From contig CAMNUE010000013.1 of NCBI GenBank assembly GCA_946560065.1, forward strand, positions 1-43,737: DNA of 43,737 nucleotides, in the 5' to 3' direction. The position numbers were made by a program, and so were the translations under genes. The notes beneath the pieces were generated by a model. That model searched no databases and had not been told where the DNA came from. It was given only the letters and a program-made list of their open reading frames with translations. How positions within the stretch are numbered: position 1 is the first letter of the stretch; the number at the start of each line of letters is the position of its first letter. Source of the DNA: an uncultured bacterium. GTDB lineage: Bacteria; Bacillota_I; Bacilli_A; RF39; UBA660. This document shows positions 34,442-42,495 of the stretch, piece by piece.

Positions 34442-35200
34442 GTGGGAATTGATAAAGTAAAAGACATGGATAAGTATAATGAGTTTAGAGGAGAAGCAGA
34501 GCGTTCTATTAGAAAGCTTGATAAGTTAAAAAAGGAATTGGCTGAGATTAACCGTTTAGTTGATGCTGCTTATATGGGAGAATCAGAAATTTCTAAAGGA
34601 CTTTCTGCTAACGATAGGATTTATCAAAAATTAGTTTGGCAAATTAAAGAAAAAAAATTAGAAATAAGAGCTATGGAGCTAGAATCAAGTATTGAAGGGG
34701 TTGAGGAATATTTACATTTACAAATACTATATCTTGCTAGAATGGAAGATAGAATTGAACCTCTTAATTTTAGTTATCAGTTAAGAGATACTAAAATGAC
34801 TAAATCAATCAAAGATAATTATGCTAATATGAACATGATTTTGGAAGAAAATGAATTATGTACTATGCAAATGAGATTACTTGCAATGCAAGCTAGTCGT
34901 GGAGAAATTTCTGATGAAGATAGAATTACAGAACAGGCTAATTTAAAAGAAAAAATAGAGGATAATAAGGATTATGTGGAAATATTAAAAGAAGATTTAG
35001 TAAAAGAAAGAACAAAGCAGTTAGAACACCAAATATTTTTCAAATTTAAGCAGGGTCAAATAAGTGCTGATAAGAGAGATCAATTACTTTCAGAAATTCA
35101 TAAGATGGATAGTTATAGTCAAAGTTATACTTTAGAGGATATGTTTAATGACTCTAGTGATAATGTAGATGCAAGGTCTATGGGAAACCCTAAAAAATAA
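34442..35200 (+). CDS. Coiled-coil protein of unknown function
   Basis: 252 residues; GTG start with GGAGG 7 nt upstream and TATAAT at 34409-34414. The sequence is almost wholly helical and charged: long heptad-like stretches (about 15-45, 65-95, 120-215). There is no signal peptide, membrane segment or enzyme motif. It ends in a polar Ser/Asn/Asp-rich tail. It could be a cytoskeletal or envelope-scaffold protein, but no family is recognised. Monocistronic: its own promoter before and a bidirectional terminator after it. Confidence 0.65.
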   Translation: MGIDKVKDMDKYNEFRGEAERSIRKLDKLKKELAEINRLVDAAYMGESEISKGLSANDRIYQKLVWQIKEKKLEIRAMELESSIEGVEEYLHLQILYLARMEDRIEPLNFSYQLRDTKMTKSIKDNYANMNMILEENELCTMQMRLLAMQASRGEISDEDRITEQANLKEKIEDNKDYVEILKEDLVKERTKQLEHQIFFKFKQGQISADKRDQLLSEIHKMDSYSQSYTLEDMFNDSSDNVDARSMGNPKK

Positions 35201-35202
35201 AG

Positions 35203-35228
35203 AAAAGGAATCATTTGATTCCTTTTTA
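35203..35228. terminator. Bidirectional terminator between coiled-coil and HExxH genes
   Basis: AAAAGGAATCA (35203-35213) and TGATTCCTTTT (35216-35226), T-run on the plus strand. It abuts the minus-strand stop. Confidence 0.8.
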
Positions 35229-37082
35229 CTTATGGTATACTTTTGGTTTTTCATGATGAATATTTTTAATTTTTCTATCAATATCTTGGTATATTAAATT
35301 AATTTGATTCATAATTTCTCTATATTCGATAACTGTAGGATCTTGGTAATCTTTTCTTTTTAATTTTTCTTTTAGTTTTTTAGAATCTAGTAAATAATCA
35401 ACATGATTTATAGCATCATTTAAATCTTGAAAGTTCTTTAAACCGATTAATGTAACAAAACTTAATGTATCGCCTGTAATTCTGGCATCTAGTAATTCAT
35501 TTCCAACCTTGTCGAATAAAGGATAAAGCATTCTTTTTAAAATGATATCGCTATTTCTATTTTTGACAATTTTAGTATCAGTTAACTTTTTGCTATCAGC
35601 TATGTAGATGCCTTTTTTTAATAGAATTTTTCTAACTTTCTCAACAATTATATCAGTCATGGTTTCATTCATGCGTTCATATTTACGATATTTTTTATTG
35701 TATTTATTTACTAGATTTTCATCTCCAACGTCAAATCCTGTTTTCCAATTTGGTAGTTCTTCATGAAACTCAAGGGCATGAATTAATTCATGTAAGAATA
35801 TATAATCTATTACAGCACAGTCGCTTCTAGTAACCATATGAAAAATAACAGGATGTAAACTAATTTTCCCATCTTTATCTATTTCAGTTATAAAATTACA
35901 ACTATTACCTTTTTTTATTAAATTATATAAACATTCTTTTGCTTCTGTTCTAAGAGTTTTTAAATCAGTGCAGTTATTAATTGATGGGGCAATAATATCC
36001 TCGACACATTTTTTAAAGAGAACGTTTTGATAAGTACATGTCTGTCTAGTGCTTTCTTTACATTTAGCTTTTTTCTTTAGAATATAATCAACAAAATCTT
36101 GAGAAGGTATACAACTTTTTACTTCTTCTCTTTTTATTATTTCATCATAAATTTTATAATCCCAAAATTTAACTCCAATACCTAATTTTTCTAGGTATGA
36201 GGTTCTACCTATTAAAATACCTCTTTTTTTATTTCCAGGTACTTCTGAATTATGTAAATCTTCTTCATACTCACTAGAAAAATTATCAATTAAGGCTTCA
36301 TCAAAAGGATCAAAATTTAAAAGGAAGTCGACTTTTTCTTCAAGATTTTTAAAATTTTCATTAAGAGCTTTTCTTGTTTTTTCTGGAATGAGTGATTTAA
36401 TTTCTTCATAAAGATTAAGTATTTTTAGTTTATAAAGTTTTCTATGTTTTTCGCTTTCTTCATCATAATAATTTTTAAGATAGGAAATTTTTTTTAATTG
36501 GTTATTAAGTTCAATACTTAGTTCTTCATAAATTTTGAAATATTTTTTTATTTGTTCATAGAGTTTTTTAAATTCTTCAGTTTGTTTGAATTCTTCATAG
36601 TTGTCTTCTGTTATTAGGGGTTCTTTCTCATCTCTTAAACCATTAAGATAGCTTATTTGATTTAATGTTTTTATATGCTTTTTTATTTTGTTTACTGAGT
36701 CTTGATTATCATCTCTAAATGAACATATTCCATAATTGTTTTGTATTTCAAAATCACTTGTTGCTTCTATAAATCCTGTATCTAAATATTTTCTTGAAAG
36801 TTTTTTAATTTTTTTAGGAAATTTTTGATAAGATTTTCTAAGTTCAAACGATGAATCAAGAACGCCAATTCTTCTTAAATATTTAATTTCTGTTTCATTT
36901 ACTAGACAATTTTCTAAAAATGAGTGGTAATTTAAAACACTATCTGGTTCAGCATATGATGTATAGAAATATCTTTTTTGTTGTTCAATTATTTGGGCTT
37001 TATTTCTCTTACCATAAACTTCGATAATTGAATCAATAATATCAGGCATGTGCTCATTAATATTTAAATTTAGTATATTCAT
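35226..37082 (-). CDS. Large protein with HExxH zinc-metallopeptidase motif, unknown family
   Basis: 618 residues from ATG 37082 (GGGGG just 6 nt upstream; an ATG at 37088 abuts the SD). It has the motif His431-Glu-Leu-Ile-His435 within FLHELIHALEFHEELPNW. About 50 residues later NETMTDIIVEKV could give a third ligand Glu, as in gluzincins. The N-terminal 400 residues are helical, charged and unrecognised, with several Cys (NCTDLKTLRTEAKECL). No signal peptide or membrane segment, so the enzyme is probably cytoplasmic unless exported by another route. It is monocistronic. A peptidase function is supported only by the motif; substrate unknown. Confidence 0.7.
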   Translation of the reverse strand: MNILNLNINEHMPDIIDSIIEVYGKRNKAQIIEQQKRYFYTSYAEPDSVLNYHSFLENCLVNETEIKYLRRIGVLDSSFELRKSYQKFPKKIKKLSRKYLDTGFIEATSDFEIQNNYGICSFRDDNQDSVNKIKKHIKTLNQISYLNGLRDEKEPLITEDNYEEFKQTEEFKKLYEQIKKYFKIYEELSIELNNQLKKISYLKNYYDEESEKHRKLYKLKILNLYEEIKSLIPEKTRKALNENFKNLEEKVDFLLNFDPFDEALIDNFSSEYEEDLHNSEVPGNKKRGILIGRTSYLEKLGIGVKFWDYKIYDEIIKREEVKSCIPSQDFVDYILKKKAKCKESTRQTCTYQNVLFKKCVEDIIAPSINNCTDLKTLRTEAKECLYNLIKKGNSCNFITEIDKDGKISLHPVIFHMVTRSDCAVIDYIFLHELIHALEFHEELPNWKTGFDVGDENLVNKYNKKYRKYERMNETMTDIIVEKVRKILLKKGIYIADSKKLTDTKIVKNRNSDIILKRMLYPLFDKVGNELLDARITGDTLSFVTLIGLKNFQDLNDAINHVDYLLDSKKLKEKLKRKDYQDPTVIEYREIMNQINLIYQDIDRKIKNIHHEKPKVYHK

Positions 37083-37182
37083 ATTCATCCCCCTTAATAA
37101 TTTCCTTTTTTTCAAAATTGGTGTTTATTGTAGCATAATTTTTTTTATGAGTAAACATTAACTGTTTTTAAAACTTATTTTT

Positions 37183-37191
37183 TGTTATAAT
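37183..37191 (+). promoter_or_regulatory. Extended -10 promoter of the amidotransferase-sortase operon
   Basis: TGTTATAAT (TATAAT at 37186-37191), 20 bp before the start codon of the first gene. Confidence 0.55.
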
Positions 37192-37211
37192 AGACATGGA
37201 GATGATTATTA

Positions 37212-37955
37212 ATGAAGGCAGTTATTGGAGTTCCACTTAGATATGAGCATTTAGATGATGGTAGATGTATTTTATATTTAGGGGAAAAAGTTCGTAGGTG
37301 TATTCAAAAAGCTTCAGGGTATGTTTTACCAATTGCTCCTGTTCAAGATGTTGACTATATGGATACTAGGGGAAATGAATTTCCAGAACTTACTGATTTA
37401 GAAAAAGATACTATTGAAGATAGTTTAGGTTTAGTAGATGGAATATTTTTTCCAGGAGGAAGAAAGTTTACACCATATGATAGATATTTATTAGAAAGAT
37501 GTATTGAGAAAAGAATACCAGTACTTGGGATTTGTCTTGGGATGCAGTTGATGAGTTGTTATTTAGAGGATGTGTCTTTAGAAAAAAATGAGAGTGTGAT
37601 AAATCATAAGCAAGAAAGTGATGAAGGGTTTACGCATAAAGTTAAAATTGCTAGGGATACTAAGTTATATGAGATAGTTGGTGAAGATGAGATAGAAGTT
37701 AATAGTTTTCATAATTATCACGCAACAATTAATAAGACTTATAATATTAGTGCTGTAAGTGAAGATGGATTGATTGAAGGGATAGAATTACCTGGAAATG
37801 TCTTTAATATAGGAGTACAGTGGCATCCTGAAATTAGTTATGATTTTGATGATAATTCAAGGAAAATAATTGATGCTTATATAGAAGCTTGTTATAAATA
37901 TCGAGATATTAAAGAAAAGGCAAAACTTAATAATTTAATAGAAAAGGAAAAGTAG
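37212..37955 (+). CDS. Class I glutamine amidotransferase-like hydrolase (PuuD/peptidase C26 type)
   Basis: 247 residues. The nucleophile elbow is Cys108 in LGICLGMQLMSCYL. The His-Glu pair is in GVQWHPEIS, and the FFPGG oxyanion-hole segment lies before. This arrangement is that of gamma-glutamyl-GABA hydrolase and related free-standing amidohydrolases; the particular substrate (gamma-glutamyl compound) is not fixed by sequence. SD GGAGATGAT. It is followed after 3 nt by the sortase gene, so both are in one operon. The pairing may reflect work on gamma-glutamyl bonds in peptidoglycan, but that is speculation. Confidence 0.85.
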   Translation: MKAVIGVPLRYEHLDDGRCILYLGEKVRRCIQKASGYVLPIAPVQDVDYMDTRGNEFPELTDLEKDTIEDSLGLVDGIFFPGGRKFTPYDRYLLERCIEKRIPVLGICLGMQLMSCYLEDVSLEKNESVINHKQESDEGFTHKVKIARDTKLYEIVGEDEIEVNSFHNYHATINKTYNISAVSEDGLIEGIELPGNVFNIGVQWHPEISYDFDDNSRKIIDAYIEACYKYRDIKEKAKLNNLIEKEK

Positions 37956-37958
37956 AAT

Positions 37959-38663
37959 ATGAAAAGGAATATTTTGGGTGTTCTTTCAATTGTGTTGATT
38001 ATTGGTGGAATTGGAATATTTTTATATCCAAGATTAAATAACTTTACGTATCAAAGAAAAGTTTTGGACGAGAAAGAAGAGTTTATTGAAATTAGAGAAG
38101 AGGAGTTAGCTTCAGAAGAAAAAGCTGTTTTGATAGAAGAATTGTATGAGAAATTGAAGCTTGAAAATGAAAGAATATATTCTGATAAACAAGAAAAGTT
38201 ACAGGATCCATTTATTTATGAGTCTGTTGGTATTAATCTTAGAAAGTATGGGATTGAAAATAATATAATAGGATATTTAAATGTTCCTAAAATAGGAATT
38301 GATGTTCCAATTATATTGGGAGCTAATCAGAAGAATCTTTCGAAGGGAGCAACTTTAATGACAGAAACATCTTATCCTATAGGTGGAGAAAATACTAATG
38401 CTGTTATTGCAGGGCATAGGGGACTTCCTAATAAAAGAATGTTTCGGGATATTGAAAAAATTGAAGGTGGAGATTTAATATATGTTGAGAATTTTAAAGA
38501 AAAATTAACTTATAAAGTTGTGAAGACGGACATTATAGAACCAGATGAAATAGATAAGATATTGATTCAAGATGGAAAAGATATGCTTTCTTTATTTACT
38601 TGTCACCCATATAGGGTTGATAATATGAGATATGTTGTTTATGCAGAAAGAGTTAAGAAATAG
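37959..38663 (+). CDS. Sortase, class C-like (pilin type)
   Basis: 234 residues. One membrane segment at about 5-25, then a coiled stretch, then the sortase beta barrel with His153 (AGHRG), Cys215 (LFTCHPY) and Arg224 (NMRYVVYAER). A lid-like Asp83-Pro-Phe85 precedes the barrel, as in class C pilin-polymerising sortases, but the usual C-terminal membrane segment is missing. It would attach LPXTG proteins outside the membrane; the only substrates in this window are LPNTG at 10823 and LPTTG at 26025, both distant. A housekeeping class A sortase may exist elsewhere. Start ATG 4 nt after the amidotransferase stop. Confidence 0.88.
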   Translation: MKRNILGVLSIVLIIGGIGIFLYPRLNNFTYQRKVLDEKEEFIEIREEELASEEKAVLIEELYEKLKLENERIYSDKQEKLQDPFIYESVGINLRKYGIENNIIGYLNVPKIGIDVPIILGANQKNLSKGATLMTETSYPIGGENTNAVIAGHRGLPNKRMFRDIEKIEGGDLIYVENFKEKLTYKVVKTDIIEPDEIDKILIQDGKDMLSLFTCHPYRVDNMRYVVYAERVKK

Positions 38664-38684
38664 TGTTGTTTCTTAACTTTTTTT
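38651..38684 (+). terminator. Terminator at the sortase stop
   Basis: AGTTAAGAAA (38651-38660) and TTTCTTAACT (38669-38678), a 10-bp perfect stem with the sortase stop codon at its loop edge, followed by T residues to 38684. Confidence 0.85.
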
Positions 38685-38719
38685 GTGATATTCTAATTCG
38701 ATATATCGAGGAGATGTTT

Positions 38720-39868
38720 ATGGAATATTATAAGAAAATGATTGGTAAGAATATTTGTTTGGCATCAATAAATTTAAATGATGCAGAAAAATATATGGAA
38801 TTAGTTAATGATAATAGTCATGATGGTAGAATTGTTTTTGAAGGGTACAAGAGTGAAAAAATTAATTCTATAGAAGAGGCACGTGATAAATTAAATGATA
38901 TGGCAATAAAAAATTATTTTGCAATTATTGATAAAAGTAATAATAAGTTGATTGGATTTACTGGTTTAAGTAATGTACAATCAATGAATCAAAGAAGTTC
39001 AATTTGGATAAAGATTGATCCAAGTATTTCTTTTGATAAACAAGTTCATTTTGGAGCCGAAGCAATTGATTTGTTACTTGAATATGCTTTTGAAATAATG
39101 AATTTAAATAGTATAGTAATGGATGTTCCGGCTTTTAATAAGCAAGGTTTGGAAATAGCAAAAACAGCTAATATGTTTTTTATGTGTGAAAGACATGAGG
39201 CAAGTTGTTATGATGATAAATATTATAATTTAGAATCTTTTCAATGTACTAGAAGTATGTATGGAACAAAGAAGGGAGTATCTTTATTAGATATTGATGA
39301 GTCCTATGTAGAATATCCTAAAAGTACTTTTGATAATAGCTCTTCATCTTTGCATCGTGATGATTCTTCGATAACTTTAACTAAATATGATACTAGTAAA
39401 GTAGATTATGTTTCTAAGATGGCTCATTTTTTAAACAATCCTTTAGTTTCTATTCCACTTGGAGAATATAAAGTTAATTGGAATGATTACCGAGCTCTTA
39501 AACAATTACAAGATGTTAGTTATATTATAGAGAAATATGATGACTTAATTGGTTATATTAATTTGTTTAGAAAAGATTCATTTAATAATAGTGCTGATTT
39601 AGAGATTGTGATAGGAGATAGAAATGAGCAAAATAAAGGGTATGGTAGAGAGGCATTATCGTTATTTTTAGAAGAACTTTATAATAATTCTTCATATAAT
39701 TCTCTTGTGAGCAGTATTTTTGATTTTAATGCTGTTTCTACTAAACTTCATGAAAGTATGGGATATGAAAAAATTGGTACGAGAAAAGAAGCTTATTTTG
39801 CTTATGGTAGACTAAATGATATGAATATTTATGAGATGAATAAAACATTGTATAAAAAAAGAAAATAG
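38720..39868 (+). CDS. Tandem GNAT acetyltransferase
   Basis: 382 residues from ATG 38720 (GAGGAGA with 6-nt spacing; an earlier ATG lies in the SD region). Two GNAT folds in a row: the first (about 1-175) with IDPSISFDKQVHFGAEAIDLLLEYAF and the second (about 205-375) with NEQNKGYGREALSLFLEELY, the clear acetyl-CoA loop (Q/R-x-x-G-x-G/A) and LHESMGYEKIGTRKEAY. The first loop is degenerate, so only the C-terminal half is likely catalytic. Resembles RimJ/RimL-type N-acetyltransferases or antibiotic-modifying enzymes; substrate unknown. Monocistronic. Confidence 0.8.
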   Translation: MEYYKKMIGKNICLASINLNDAEKYMELVNDNSHDGRIVFEGYKSEKINSIEEARDKLNDMAIKNYFAIIDKSNNKLIGFTGLSNVQSMNQRSSIWIKIDPSISFDKQVHFGAEAIDLLLEYAFEIMNLNSIVMDVPAFNKQGLEIAKTANMFFMCERHEASCYDDKYYNLESFQCTRSMYGTKKGVSLLDIDESYVEYPKSTFDNSSSSLHRDDSSITLTKYDTSKVDYVSKMAHFLNNPLVSIPLGEYKVNWNDYRALKQLQDVSYIIEKYDDLIGYINLFRKDSFNNSADLEIVIGDRNEQNKGYGREALSLFLEELYNNSSYNSLVSSIFDFNAVSTKLHESMGYEKIGTRKEAYFAYGRLNDMNIYEMNKTLYKKRK

Positions 39869-39880
39869 TAGTGGTTATGG

Positions 39881-39909
39881 TTGACTTTTTGATTATTTTT
39901 TGATATAAT
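39881..39909 (+). promoter_or_regulatory. Promoter of the laccase-domain gene
   Basis: TTGACT (39881-39886), 17-nt spacer, TATAAT (39904-39909). Confidence 0.75.
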
Positions 39910-39940
39910 ATGTGTACTTTCTGATAGGGGGAATTATTGA

Positions 39941-40834
39941 ATGAAAGATTTAAGAATATTTGATTTAGGAAATGCTTTTGGAACGATGAATGGAGGTACA
40001 ATTAGACTTTCTAATATTACTGATGCTGATAAGAAAATGATTATGGAAATGCATAATTTAAGTTCTTTAGATAGTGATTATAAATTTACTAAAGAAGATA
40101 AAAGTGCTATTCATATGAAGCATAGAGAAGCAGCTGGTAGGGAATATGGTTTTGATCATTTAAAAATGTTTATGATGGATCAAACTGATAAAAAGGGAAC
40201 ATATCATGTATTTGATAAGGAATATGTAGAGGCTAATCCAAAAGGTTGGTCAGATATTGCTCAAGATATAGGAATTGTTACTAAAGAGGCACCTGGTGTT
40301 GTAGCTTGTCATCCAGTAGCCGATTGTCCTGTTATTGTTATGAAAGATGCTAAAAATGGTGTTACTGCTGTTGCACATTGTAGTGCTGAATTAATTGATA
40401 AAAAGTTACCAATGTTAATGGCTGATGCATTGTTAGATTATGCAGGAACAAAAGATGAAGATATTTATACTTATGTAAGTTCTTGTGCTGGTCCTGATTG
40501 GACATATGAAGGTATGCCTGCTTGGCTTAACGATTGGAAAATGTGGTCAACTACACATGGTGTTGAGTTAGAAAAAGAAAACATTGTAAAGAATGGAGTT
40601 GTTACTCCTAAGATGCATGTTATTTTAAGAAATATTATTAAACAACAACTTAAAGATAGAAATATTTCTTTAGATAATACTAAATTTAGTGATATTGATA
40701 CAATTACTAATCCTTATTATTATTCAAATTGTGCTTCAAGTACTTATGGTTTAAATCAACCAGAAAAGTTTGGACGTAACTTAGTTGGAGCATTCTATTT
40801 AGATGATGAAGAAACAAAAGGTAGACATAGATAA
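39941..40834 (+). CDS. Divergent laccase-domain (YfiH/Cu-oxidase_4-like) protein
   Basis: 297 residues; ATG preceded by AGGGGG. The core VACHPVADCPVIVM followed by AVAHCSAELIDKKLPMLMADAL resembles the two metal/substrate boxes of YfiH-type proteins (usually ADCLPV and AHAGWRG), and SSCAGPDWTYE plus FGRNLVGAFYL resemble the remaining ones. Family members are described as purine nucleoside phosphorylase/adenosine deaminase-type enzymes rather than true laccases. The Gly-Trp-Arg of the AHAGWRG box is replaced by Cys-Ser-Ala here, so activity may differ. No signal peptide. The call rests on motif spacing only. Confidence 0.5.
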   Translation: MKDLRIFDLGNAFGTMNGGTIRLSNITDADKKMIMEMHNLSSLDSDYKFTKEDKSAIHMKHREAAGREYGFDHLKMFMMDQTDKKGTYHVFDKEYVEANPKGWSDIAQDIGIVTKEAPGVVACHPVADCPVIVMKDAKNGVTAVAHCSAELIDKKLPMLMADALLDYAGTKDEDIYTYVSSCAGPDWTYEGMPAWLNDWKMWSTTHGVELEKENIVKNGVVTPKMHVILRNIIKQQLKDRNISLDNTKFSDIDTITNPYYYSNCASSTYGLNQPEKFGRNLVGAFYLDDEETKGRHR

Positions 40835-40856
40835 TTTGTAATTAAATAAAAAAGTG

Positions 40857-40885
40857 AAAAAGGTGTTGACAAATCAACACTTTTT
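40857..40885 (+). terminator. Terminator after the laccase-domain gene
   Basis: GTGTTGA (40863-40869), loop CAAA, TCAACAC (40874-40880), flanked by A5 and T5. The promoter of the next operon is built from the same bases. Confidence 0.75.
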
Positions 40886-40894
40886 ACATAAAAT
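40866..40894 (+). promoter_or_regulatory. Promoter of the infC operon, embedded in the upstream terminator
   Basis: TTGACA (40866-40871), 17-nt spacer, TAAAAT (40889-40894). The -35 lies inside the stem and loop of the previous terminator. Confidence 0.75.
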
Positions 40895-40900
40895 ATTACT

Positions 40901-41030
40901 AGTCGAGAAAAAAGGAAAGAGATTTATATCCACCTGACTGTGAGTAACGGTAGGTAAAAGGCCGAATTAAAATGATAATATTTTATTTAGGTTTTTAAGC
41001 GGGTATAAATTTTTATATCTGCTTTTCTTA
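40901..41030 (+). promoter_or_regulatory. L20-type ribosomal-protein leader (infC-rpmI-rplT)
   Basis: Between promoter and infC are about 130 nt with the typical AAAAAAGGAAAGAG ... ATATCCACCTG ... AACGG ... AGGCCGAATTAAAATGATAA segments and a hairpin AAGCGGGTATA (40997-41007) with TATATCTGCTT (about 41014-41024) followed by TTCTT. This matches the layout of the Firmicutes leader that L20 protein binds to cause premature termination. Family match is from memory of conserved segments. Confidence 0.75.
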
Positions 41031-41049
41031 TTTTATGGAGGTGTTAGGT

Positions 41050-41583
41050 ATCGCAAAGAATAATGATAACATGTTGATTAATGATCAGATTAAAGCTCGA
41101 GAGGTTTTAGTTATAGGACCAAATGGTGAACAAGTTGGAGTTAAACAATTACAAGACGCACTAACTTTAGCTAGTTATGCTGCACTTGATTTAGTTTTAA
41201 TAAGTCCAAATGGTAATCCACCAGTTTGTAAAGTAATGGACTATAATAAGTATCGTTATGAAAAACAAAAAAAGGCAAAGGAAGCTTTAAAGAGACAAAA
41301 AGCAAATATGTCAGAGCTTAAAGAATATCGTTTATCACCTGTTATTGATATTGGAGATTTTGAAACTAAACTTAGAAATGCAACTAAGTATCTACAAAAG
41401 GGAGATAAAGTAAAACTTACAGTACGTTTTAAAGGACGTCAAATGGCTCATACAGAGCTTGGCCGTGAGGTACTAGATCGTTTTGCTGAAAGAGTAAGTG
41501 AATATGCAGATATAGAACAAAAACCTAAGTTAGATGGTAGAACAATGACAATGATGTTAATACCAAAAAAAGACAATAAGTAA
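41050..41583 (+). CDS. infC: Translation initiation factor IF-3 (apparent ATC start)
   Basis: 177 residues read from ATC 41050 (initiator Met then AKNNDNMLINDQIKAREVLV). IF-3 binds the 30S subunit and checks start codon and initiator tRNA. GGAGG at 41037-41041 lies 8 nt before ATC; the ATG at 41035 overlaps this SD and cannot use it. infC genes commonly start with AUU/AUC/AUA so that IF-3 represses its own synthesis. The body (VIGPNGEQVGVKQLQDALTLA, PPVCKVMDYNKYRYEKQKKAK) is standard. First gene of the infC-rpmI-rplT operon behind an L20-type leader. Confidence 0.93.
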   Translation: MAKNNDNMLINDQIKAREVLVIGPNGEQVGVKQLQDALTLASYAALDLVLISPNGNPPVCKVMDYNKYRYEKQKKAKEALKRQKANMSELKEYRLSPVIDIGDFETKLRNATKYLQKGDKVKLTVRFKGRQMAHTELGREVLDRFAERVSEYADIEQKPKLDGRTMTMMLIPKKDNK

Positions 41584-41599
41584 GTAGGAGGAAATAAAA

Positions 41600-41785
41600 A
41601 TGCCAAAGATTAAAACACATAAAGGTACTGCTAAAGTAGTAACTAAACGTAAAAATGATTATAAAATTGGAAAACCAGGAAGTAGACATAATACTGGTAG
41701 CAAATCAACAAGCTTCAATAGAAGTTGTAGAAAGGGATCTAACCTTAGTAAGGCAGATCAAAATAGATTAAAGAATATAATCTAA
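41600..41785 (+). CDS. rpmI: Ribosomal protein L35
   Basis: 61 residues, very basic, MPKIKTHKGTAKVVTKRK and a KPGSRHNTGSKS segment typical of bL35 of the large subunit. SD AGGAGG at 41587-41592. It lies 16 nt after infC and 25 nt before rplT, in the usual order. Confidence 0.95.
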   Translation: MPKIKTHKGTAKVVTKRKNDYKIGKPGSRHNTGSKSTSFNRSCRKGSNLSKADQNRLKNII

Positions 41786-41810
41786 TTAAGTAGTAGAGGA
41801 GGAAAGAGAC

Positions 41811-42410
41811 ATGGCAAGAGTAAAAAATGGAGCAGTTACAAAAGCTCGTCATAAAAAAGTATTAAAAGAAGCTAAAGGTTACTTTGGAAGTAAACATAGA
41901 TTATATAAAACAGCAAAAGAACAATTAATGCATTCAGGACAGTATGCATTCAGAGATAGAAAGCAAAAGAAGAGAGATTTCAGAAAATTATGGATTACAA
42001 GAATCAATGCTGCTTGTAGACAAAACGATATTTCTTATTCAAGATTTATTGAAGGTTTAACAAAAGCAGGAGTTGAGATTAACCGTAAAATGTTATCAGA
42101 AATAGCTATTAATGATCCAAAAATGTTCAGTGAATTAGTTAAAACTGCTAAAGATGGAAAAGATGGAAAGATTACTAAGGCTACAGAAGTTGCTGGTCGT
42201 GAAGTAACTATTAAAGGTTCTAAAGCTACTACTAAAACAGAAAAAGCTACTAAAGCTAAAAAAGAAGAAAAGGTAGAAGCAAAAGAAGAAAATAAAGATG
42301 TTGATTATTCTAAAATGACTGTTGCTGAATTAAAAGAAGTAGCAACTAAGAAGAAAATCAATGTTACAGGAATGAAGAAAGCTGAAATTATTGAGGCTTT
42401 AACAAAATAA
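41811..42410 (+). CDS. rplT: Ribosomal protein L20 with Rho_N/SAP-like C-terminal extension
   Basis: 199 residues where bL20 normally has about 118. Residues 1-117 are a normal L20 ([42 protein letters not shown]). Then comes a Lys/Thr/Ala/Glu-rich linker and a compact tail, [20 protein letters not shown] plus [13 protein letters not shown] (about 164-199). The tail resembles the Rho N-terminal/SAP helix-extension-helix, a nucleic-acid-binding fold. A near-identical tail closes RpsB in this window. L20 also represses its own operon by binding the leader, so the tail may add RNA contacts. SD GAGGAGG. Confidence 0.92.
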   Translation: MARVKNGAVTKARHKKVLKEAKGYFGSKHRLYKTAKEQLMHSGQYAFRDRKQKKRDFRKLWITRINAACRQNDISYSRFIEGLTKAGVEINRKMLSEIAINDPKMFSELVKTAKDGKDGKITKATEVAGREVTIKGSKATTKTEKATKAKKEEKVEAKEENKDVDYSKMTVAELKEVATKKKINVTGMKKAEIIEALTK

Positions 42411-42426
42411 ACATATTAGTGAATTT

Positions 42427-42457
42427 ACTTATCTAGTGCCATATGGTGATAAGTTTT
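42427..42457 (+). promoter_or_regulatory. Hairpin before rpsB, possible weak terminator or leader
   Basis: ACTTATC (42427-42433) and GATAAGT (42448-42454) are perfect arms, with the palindrome CCATATGG (42439-42446) inside, followed by only TTTA. It may be a partial terminator after rplT or an RNA control element of rpsB. Confidence 0.4.
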
Positions 42458-42495
42458 AGAAACTGATAGAAGAAAAAACGAAGGAGAAAAAGAAA

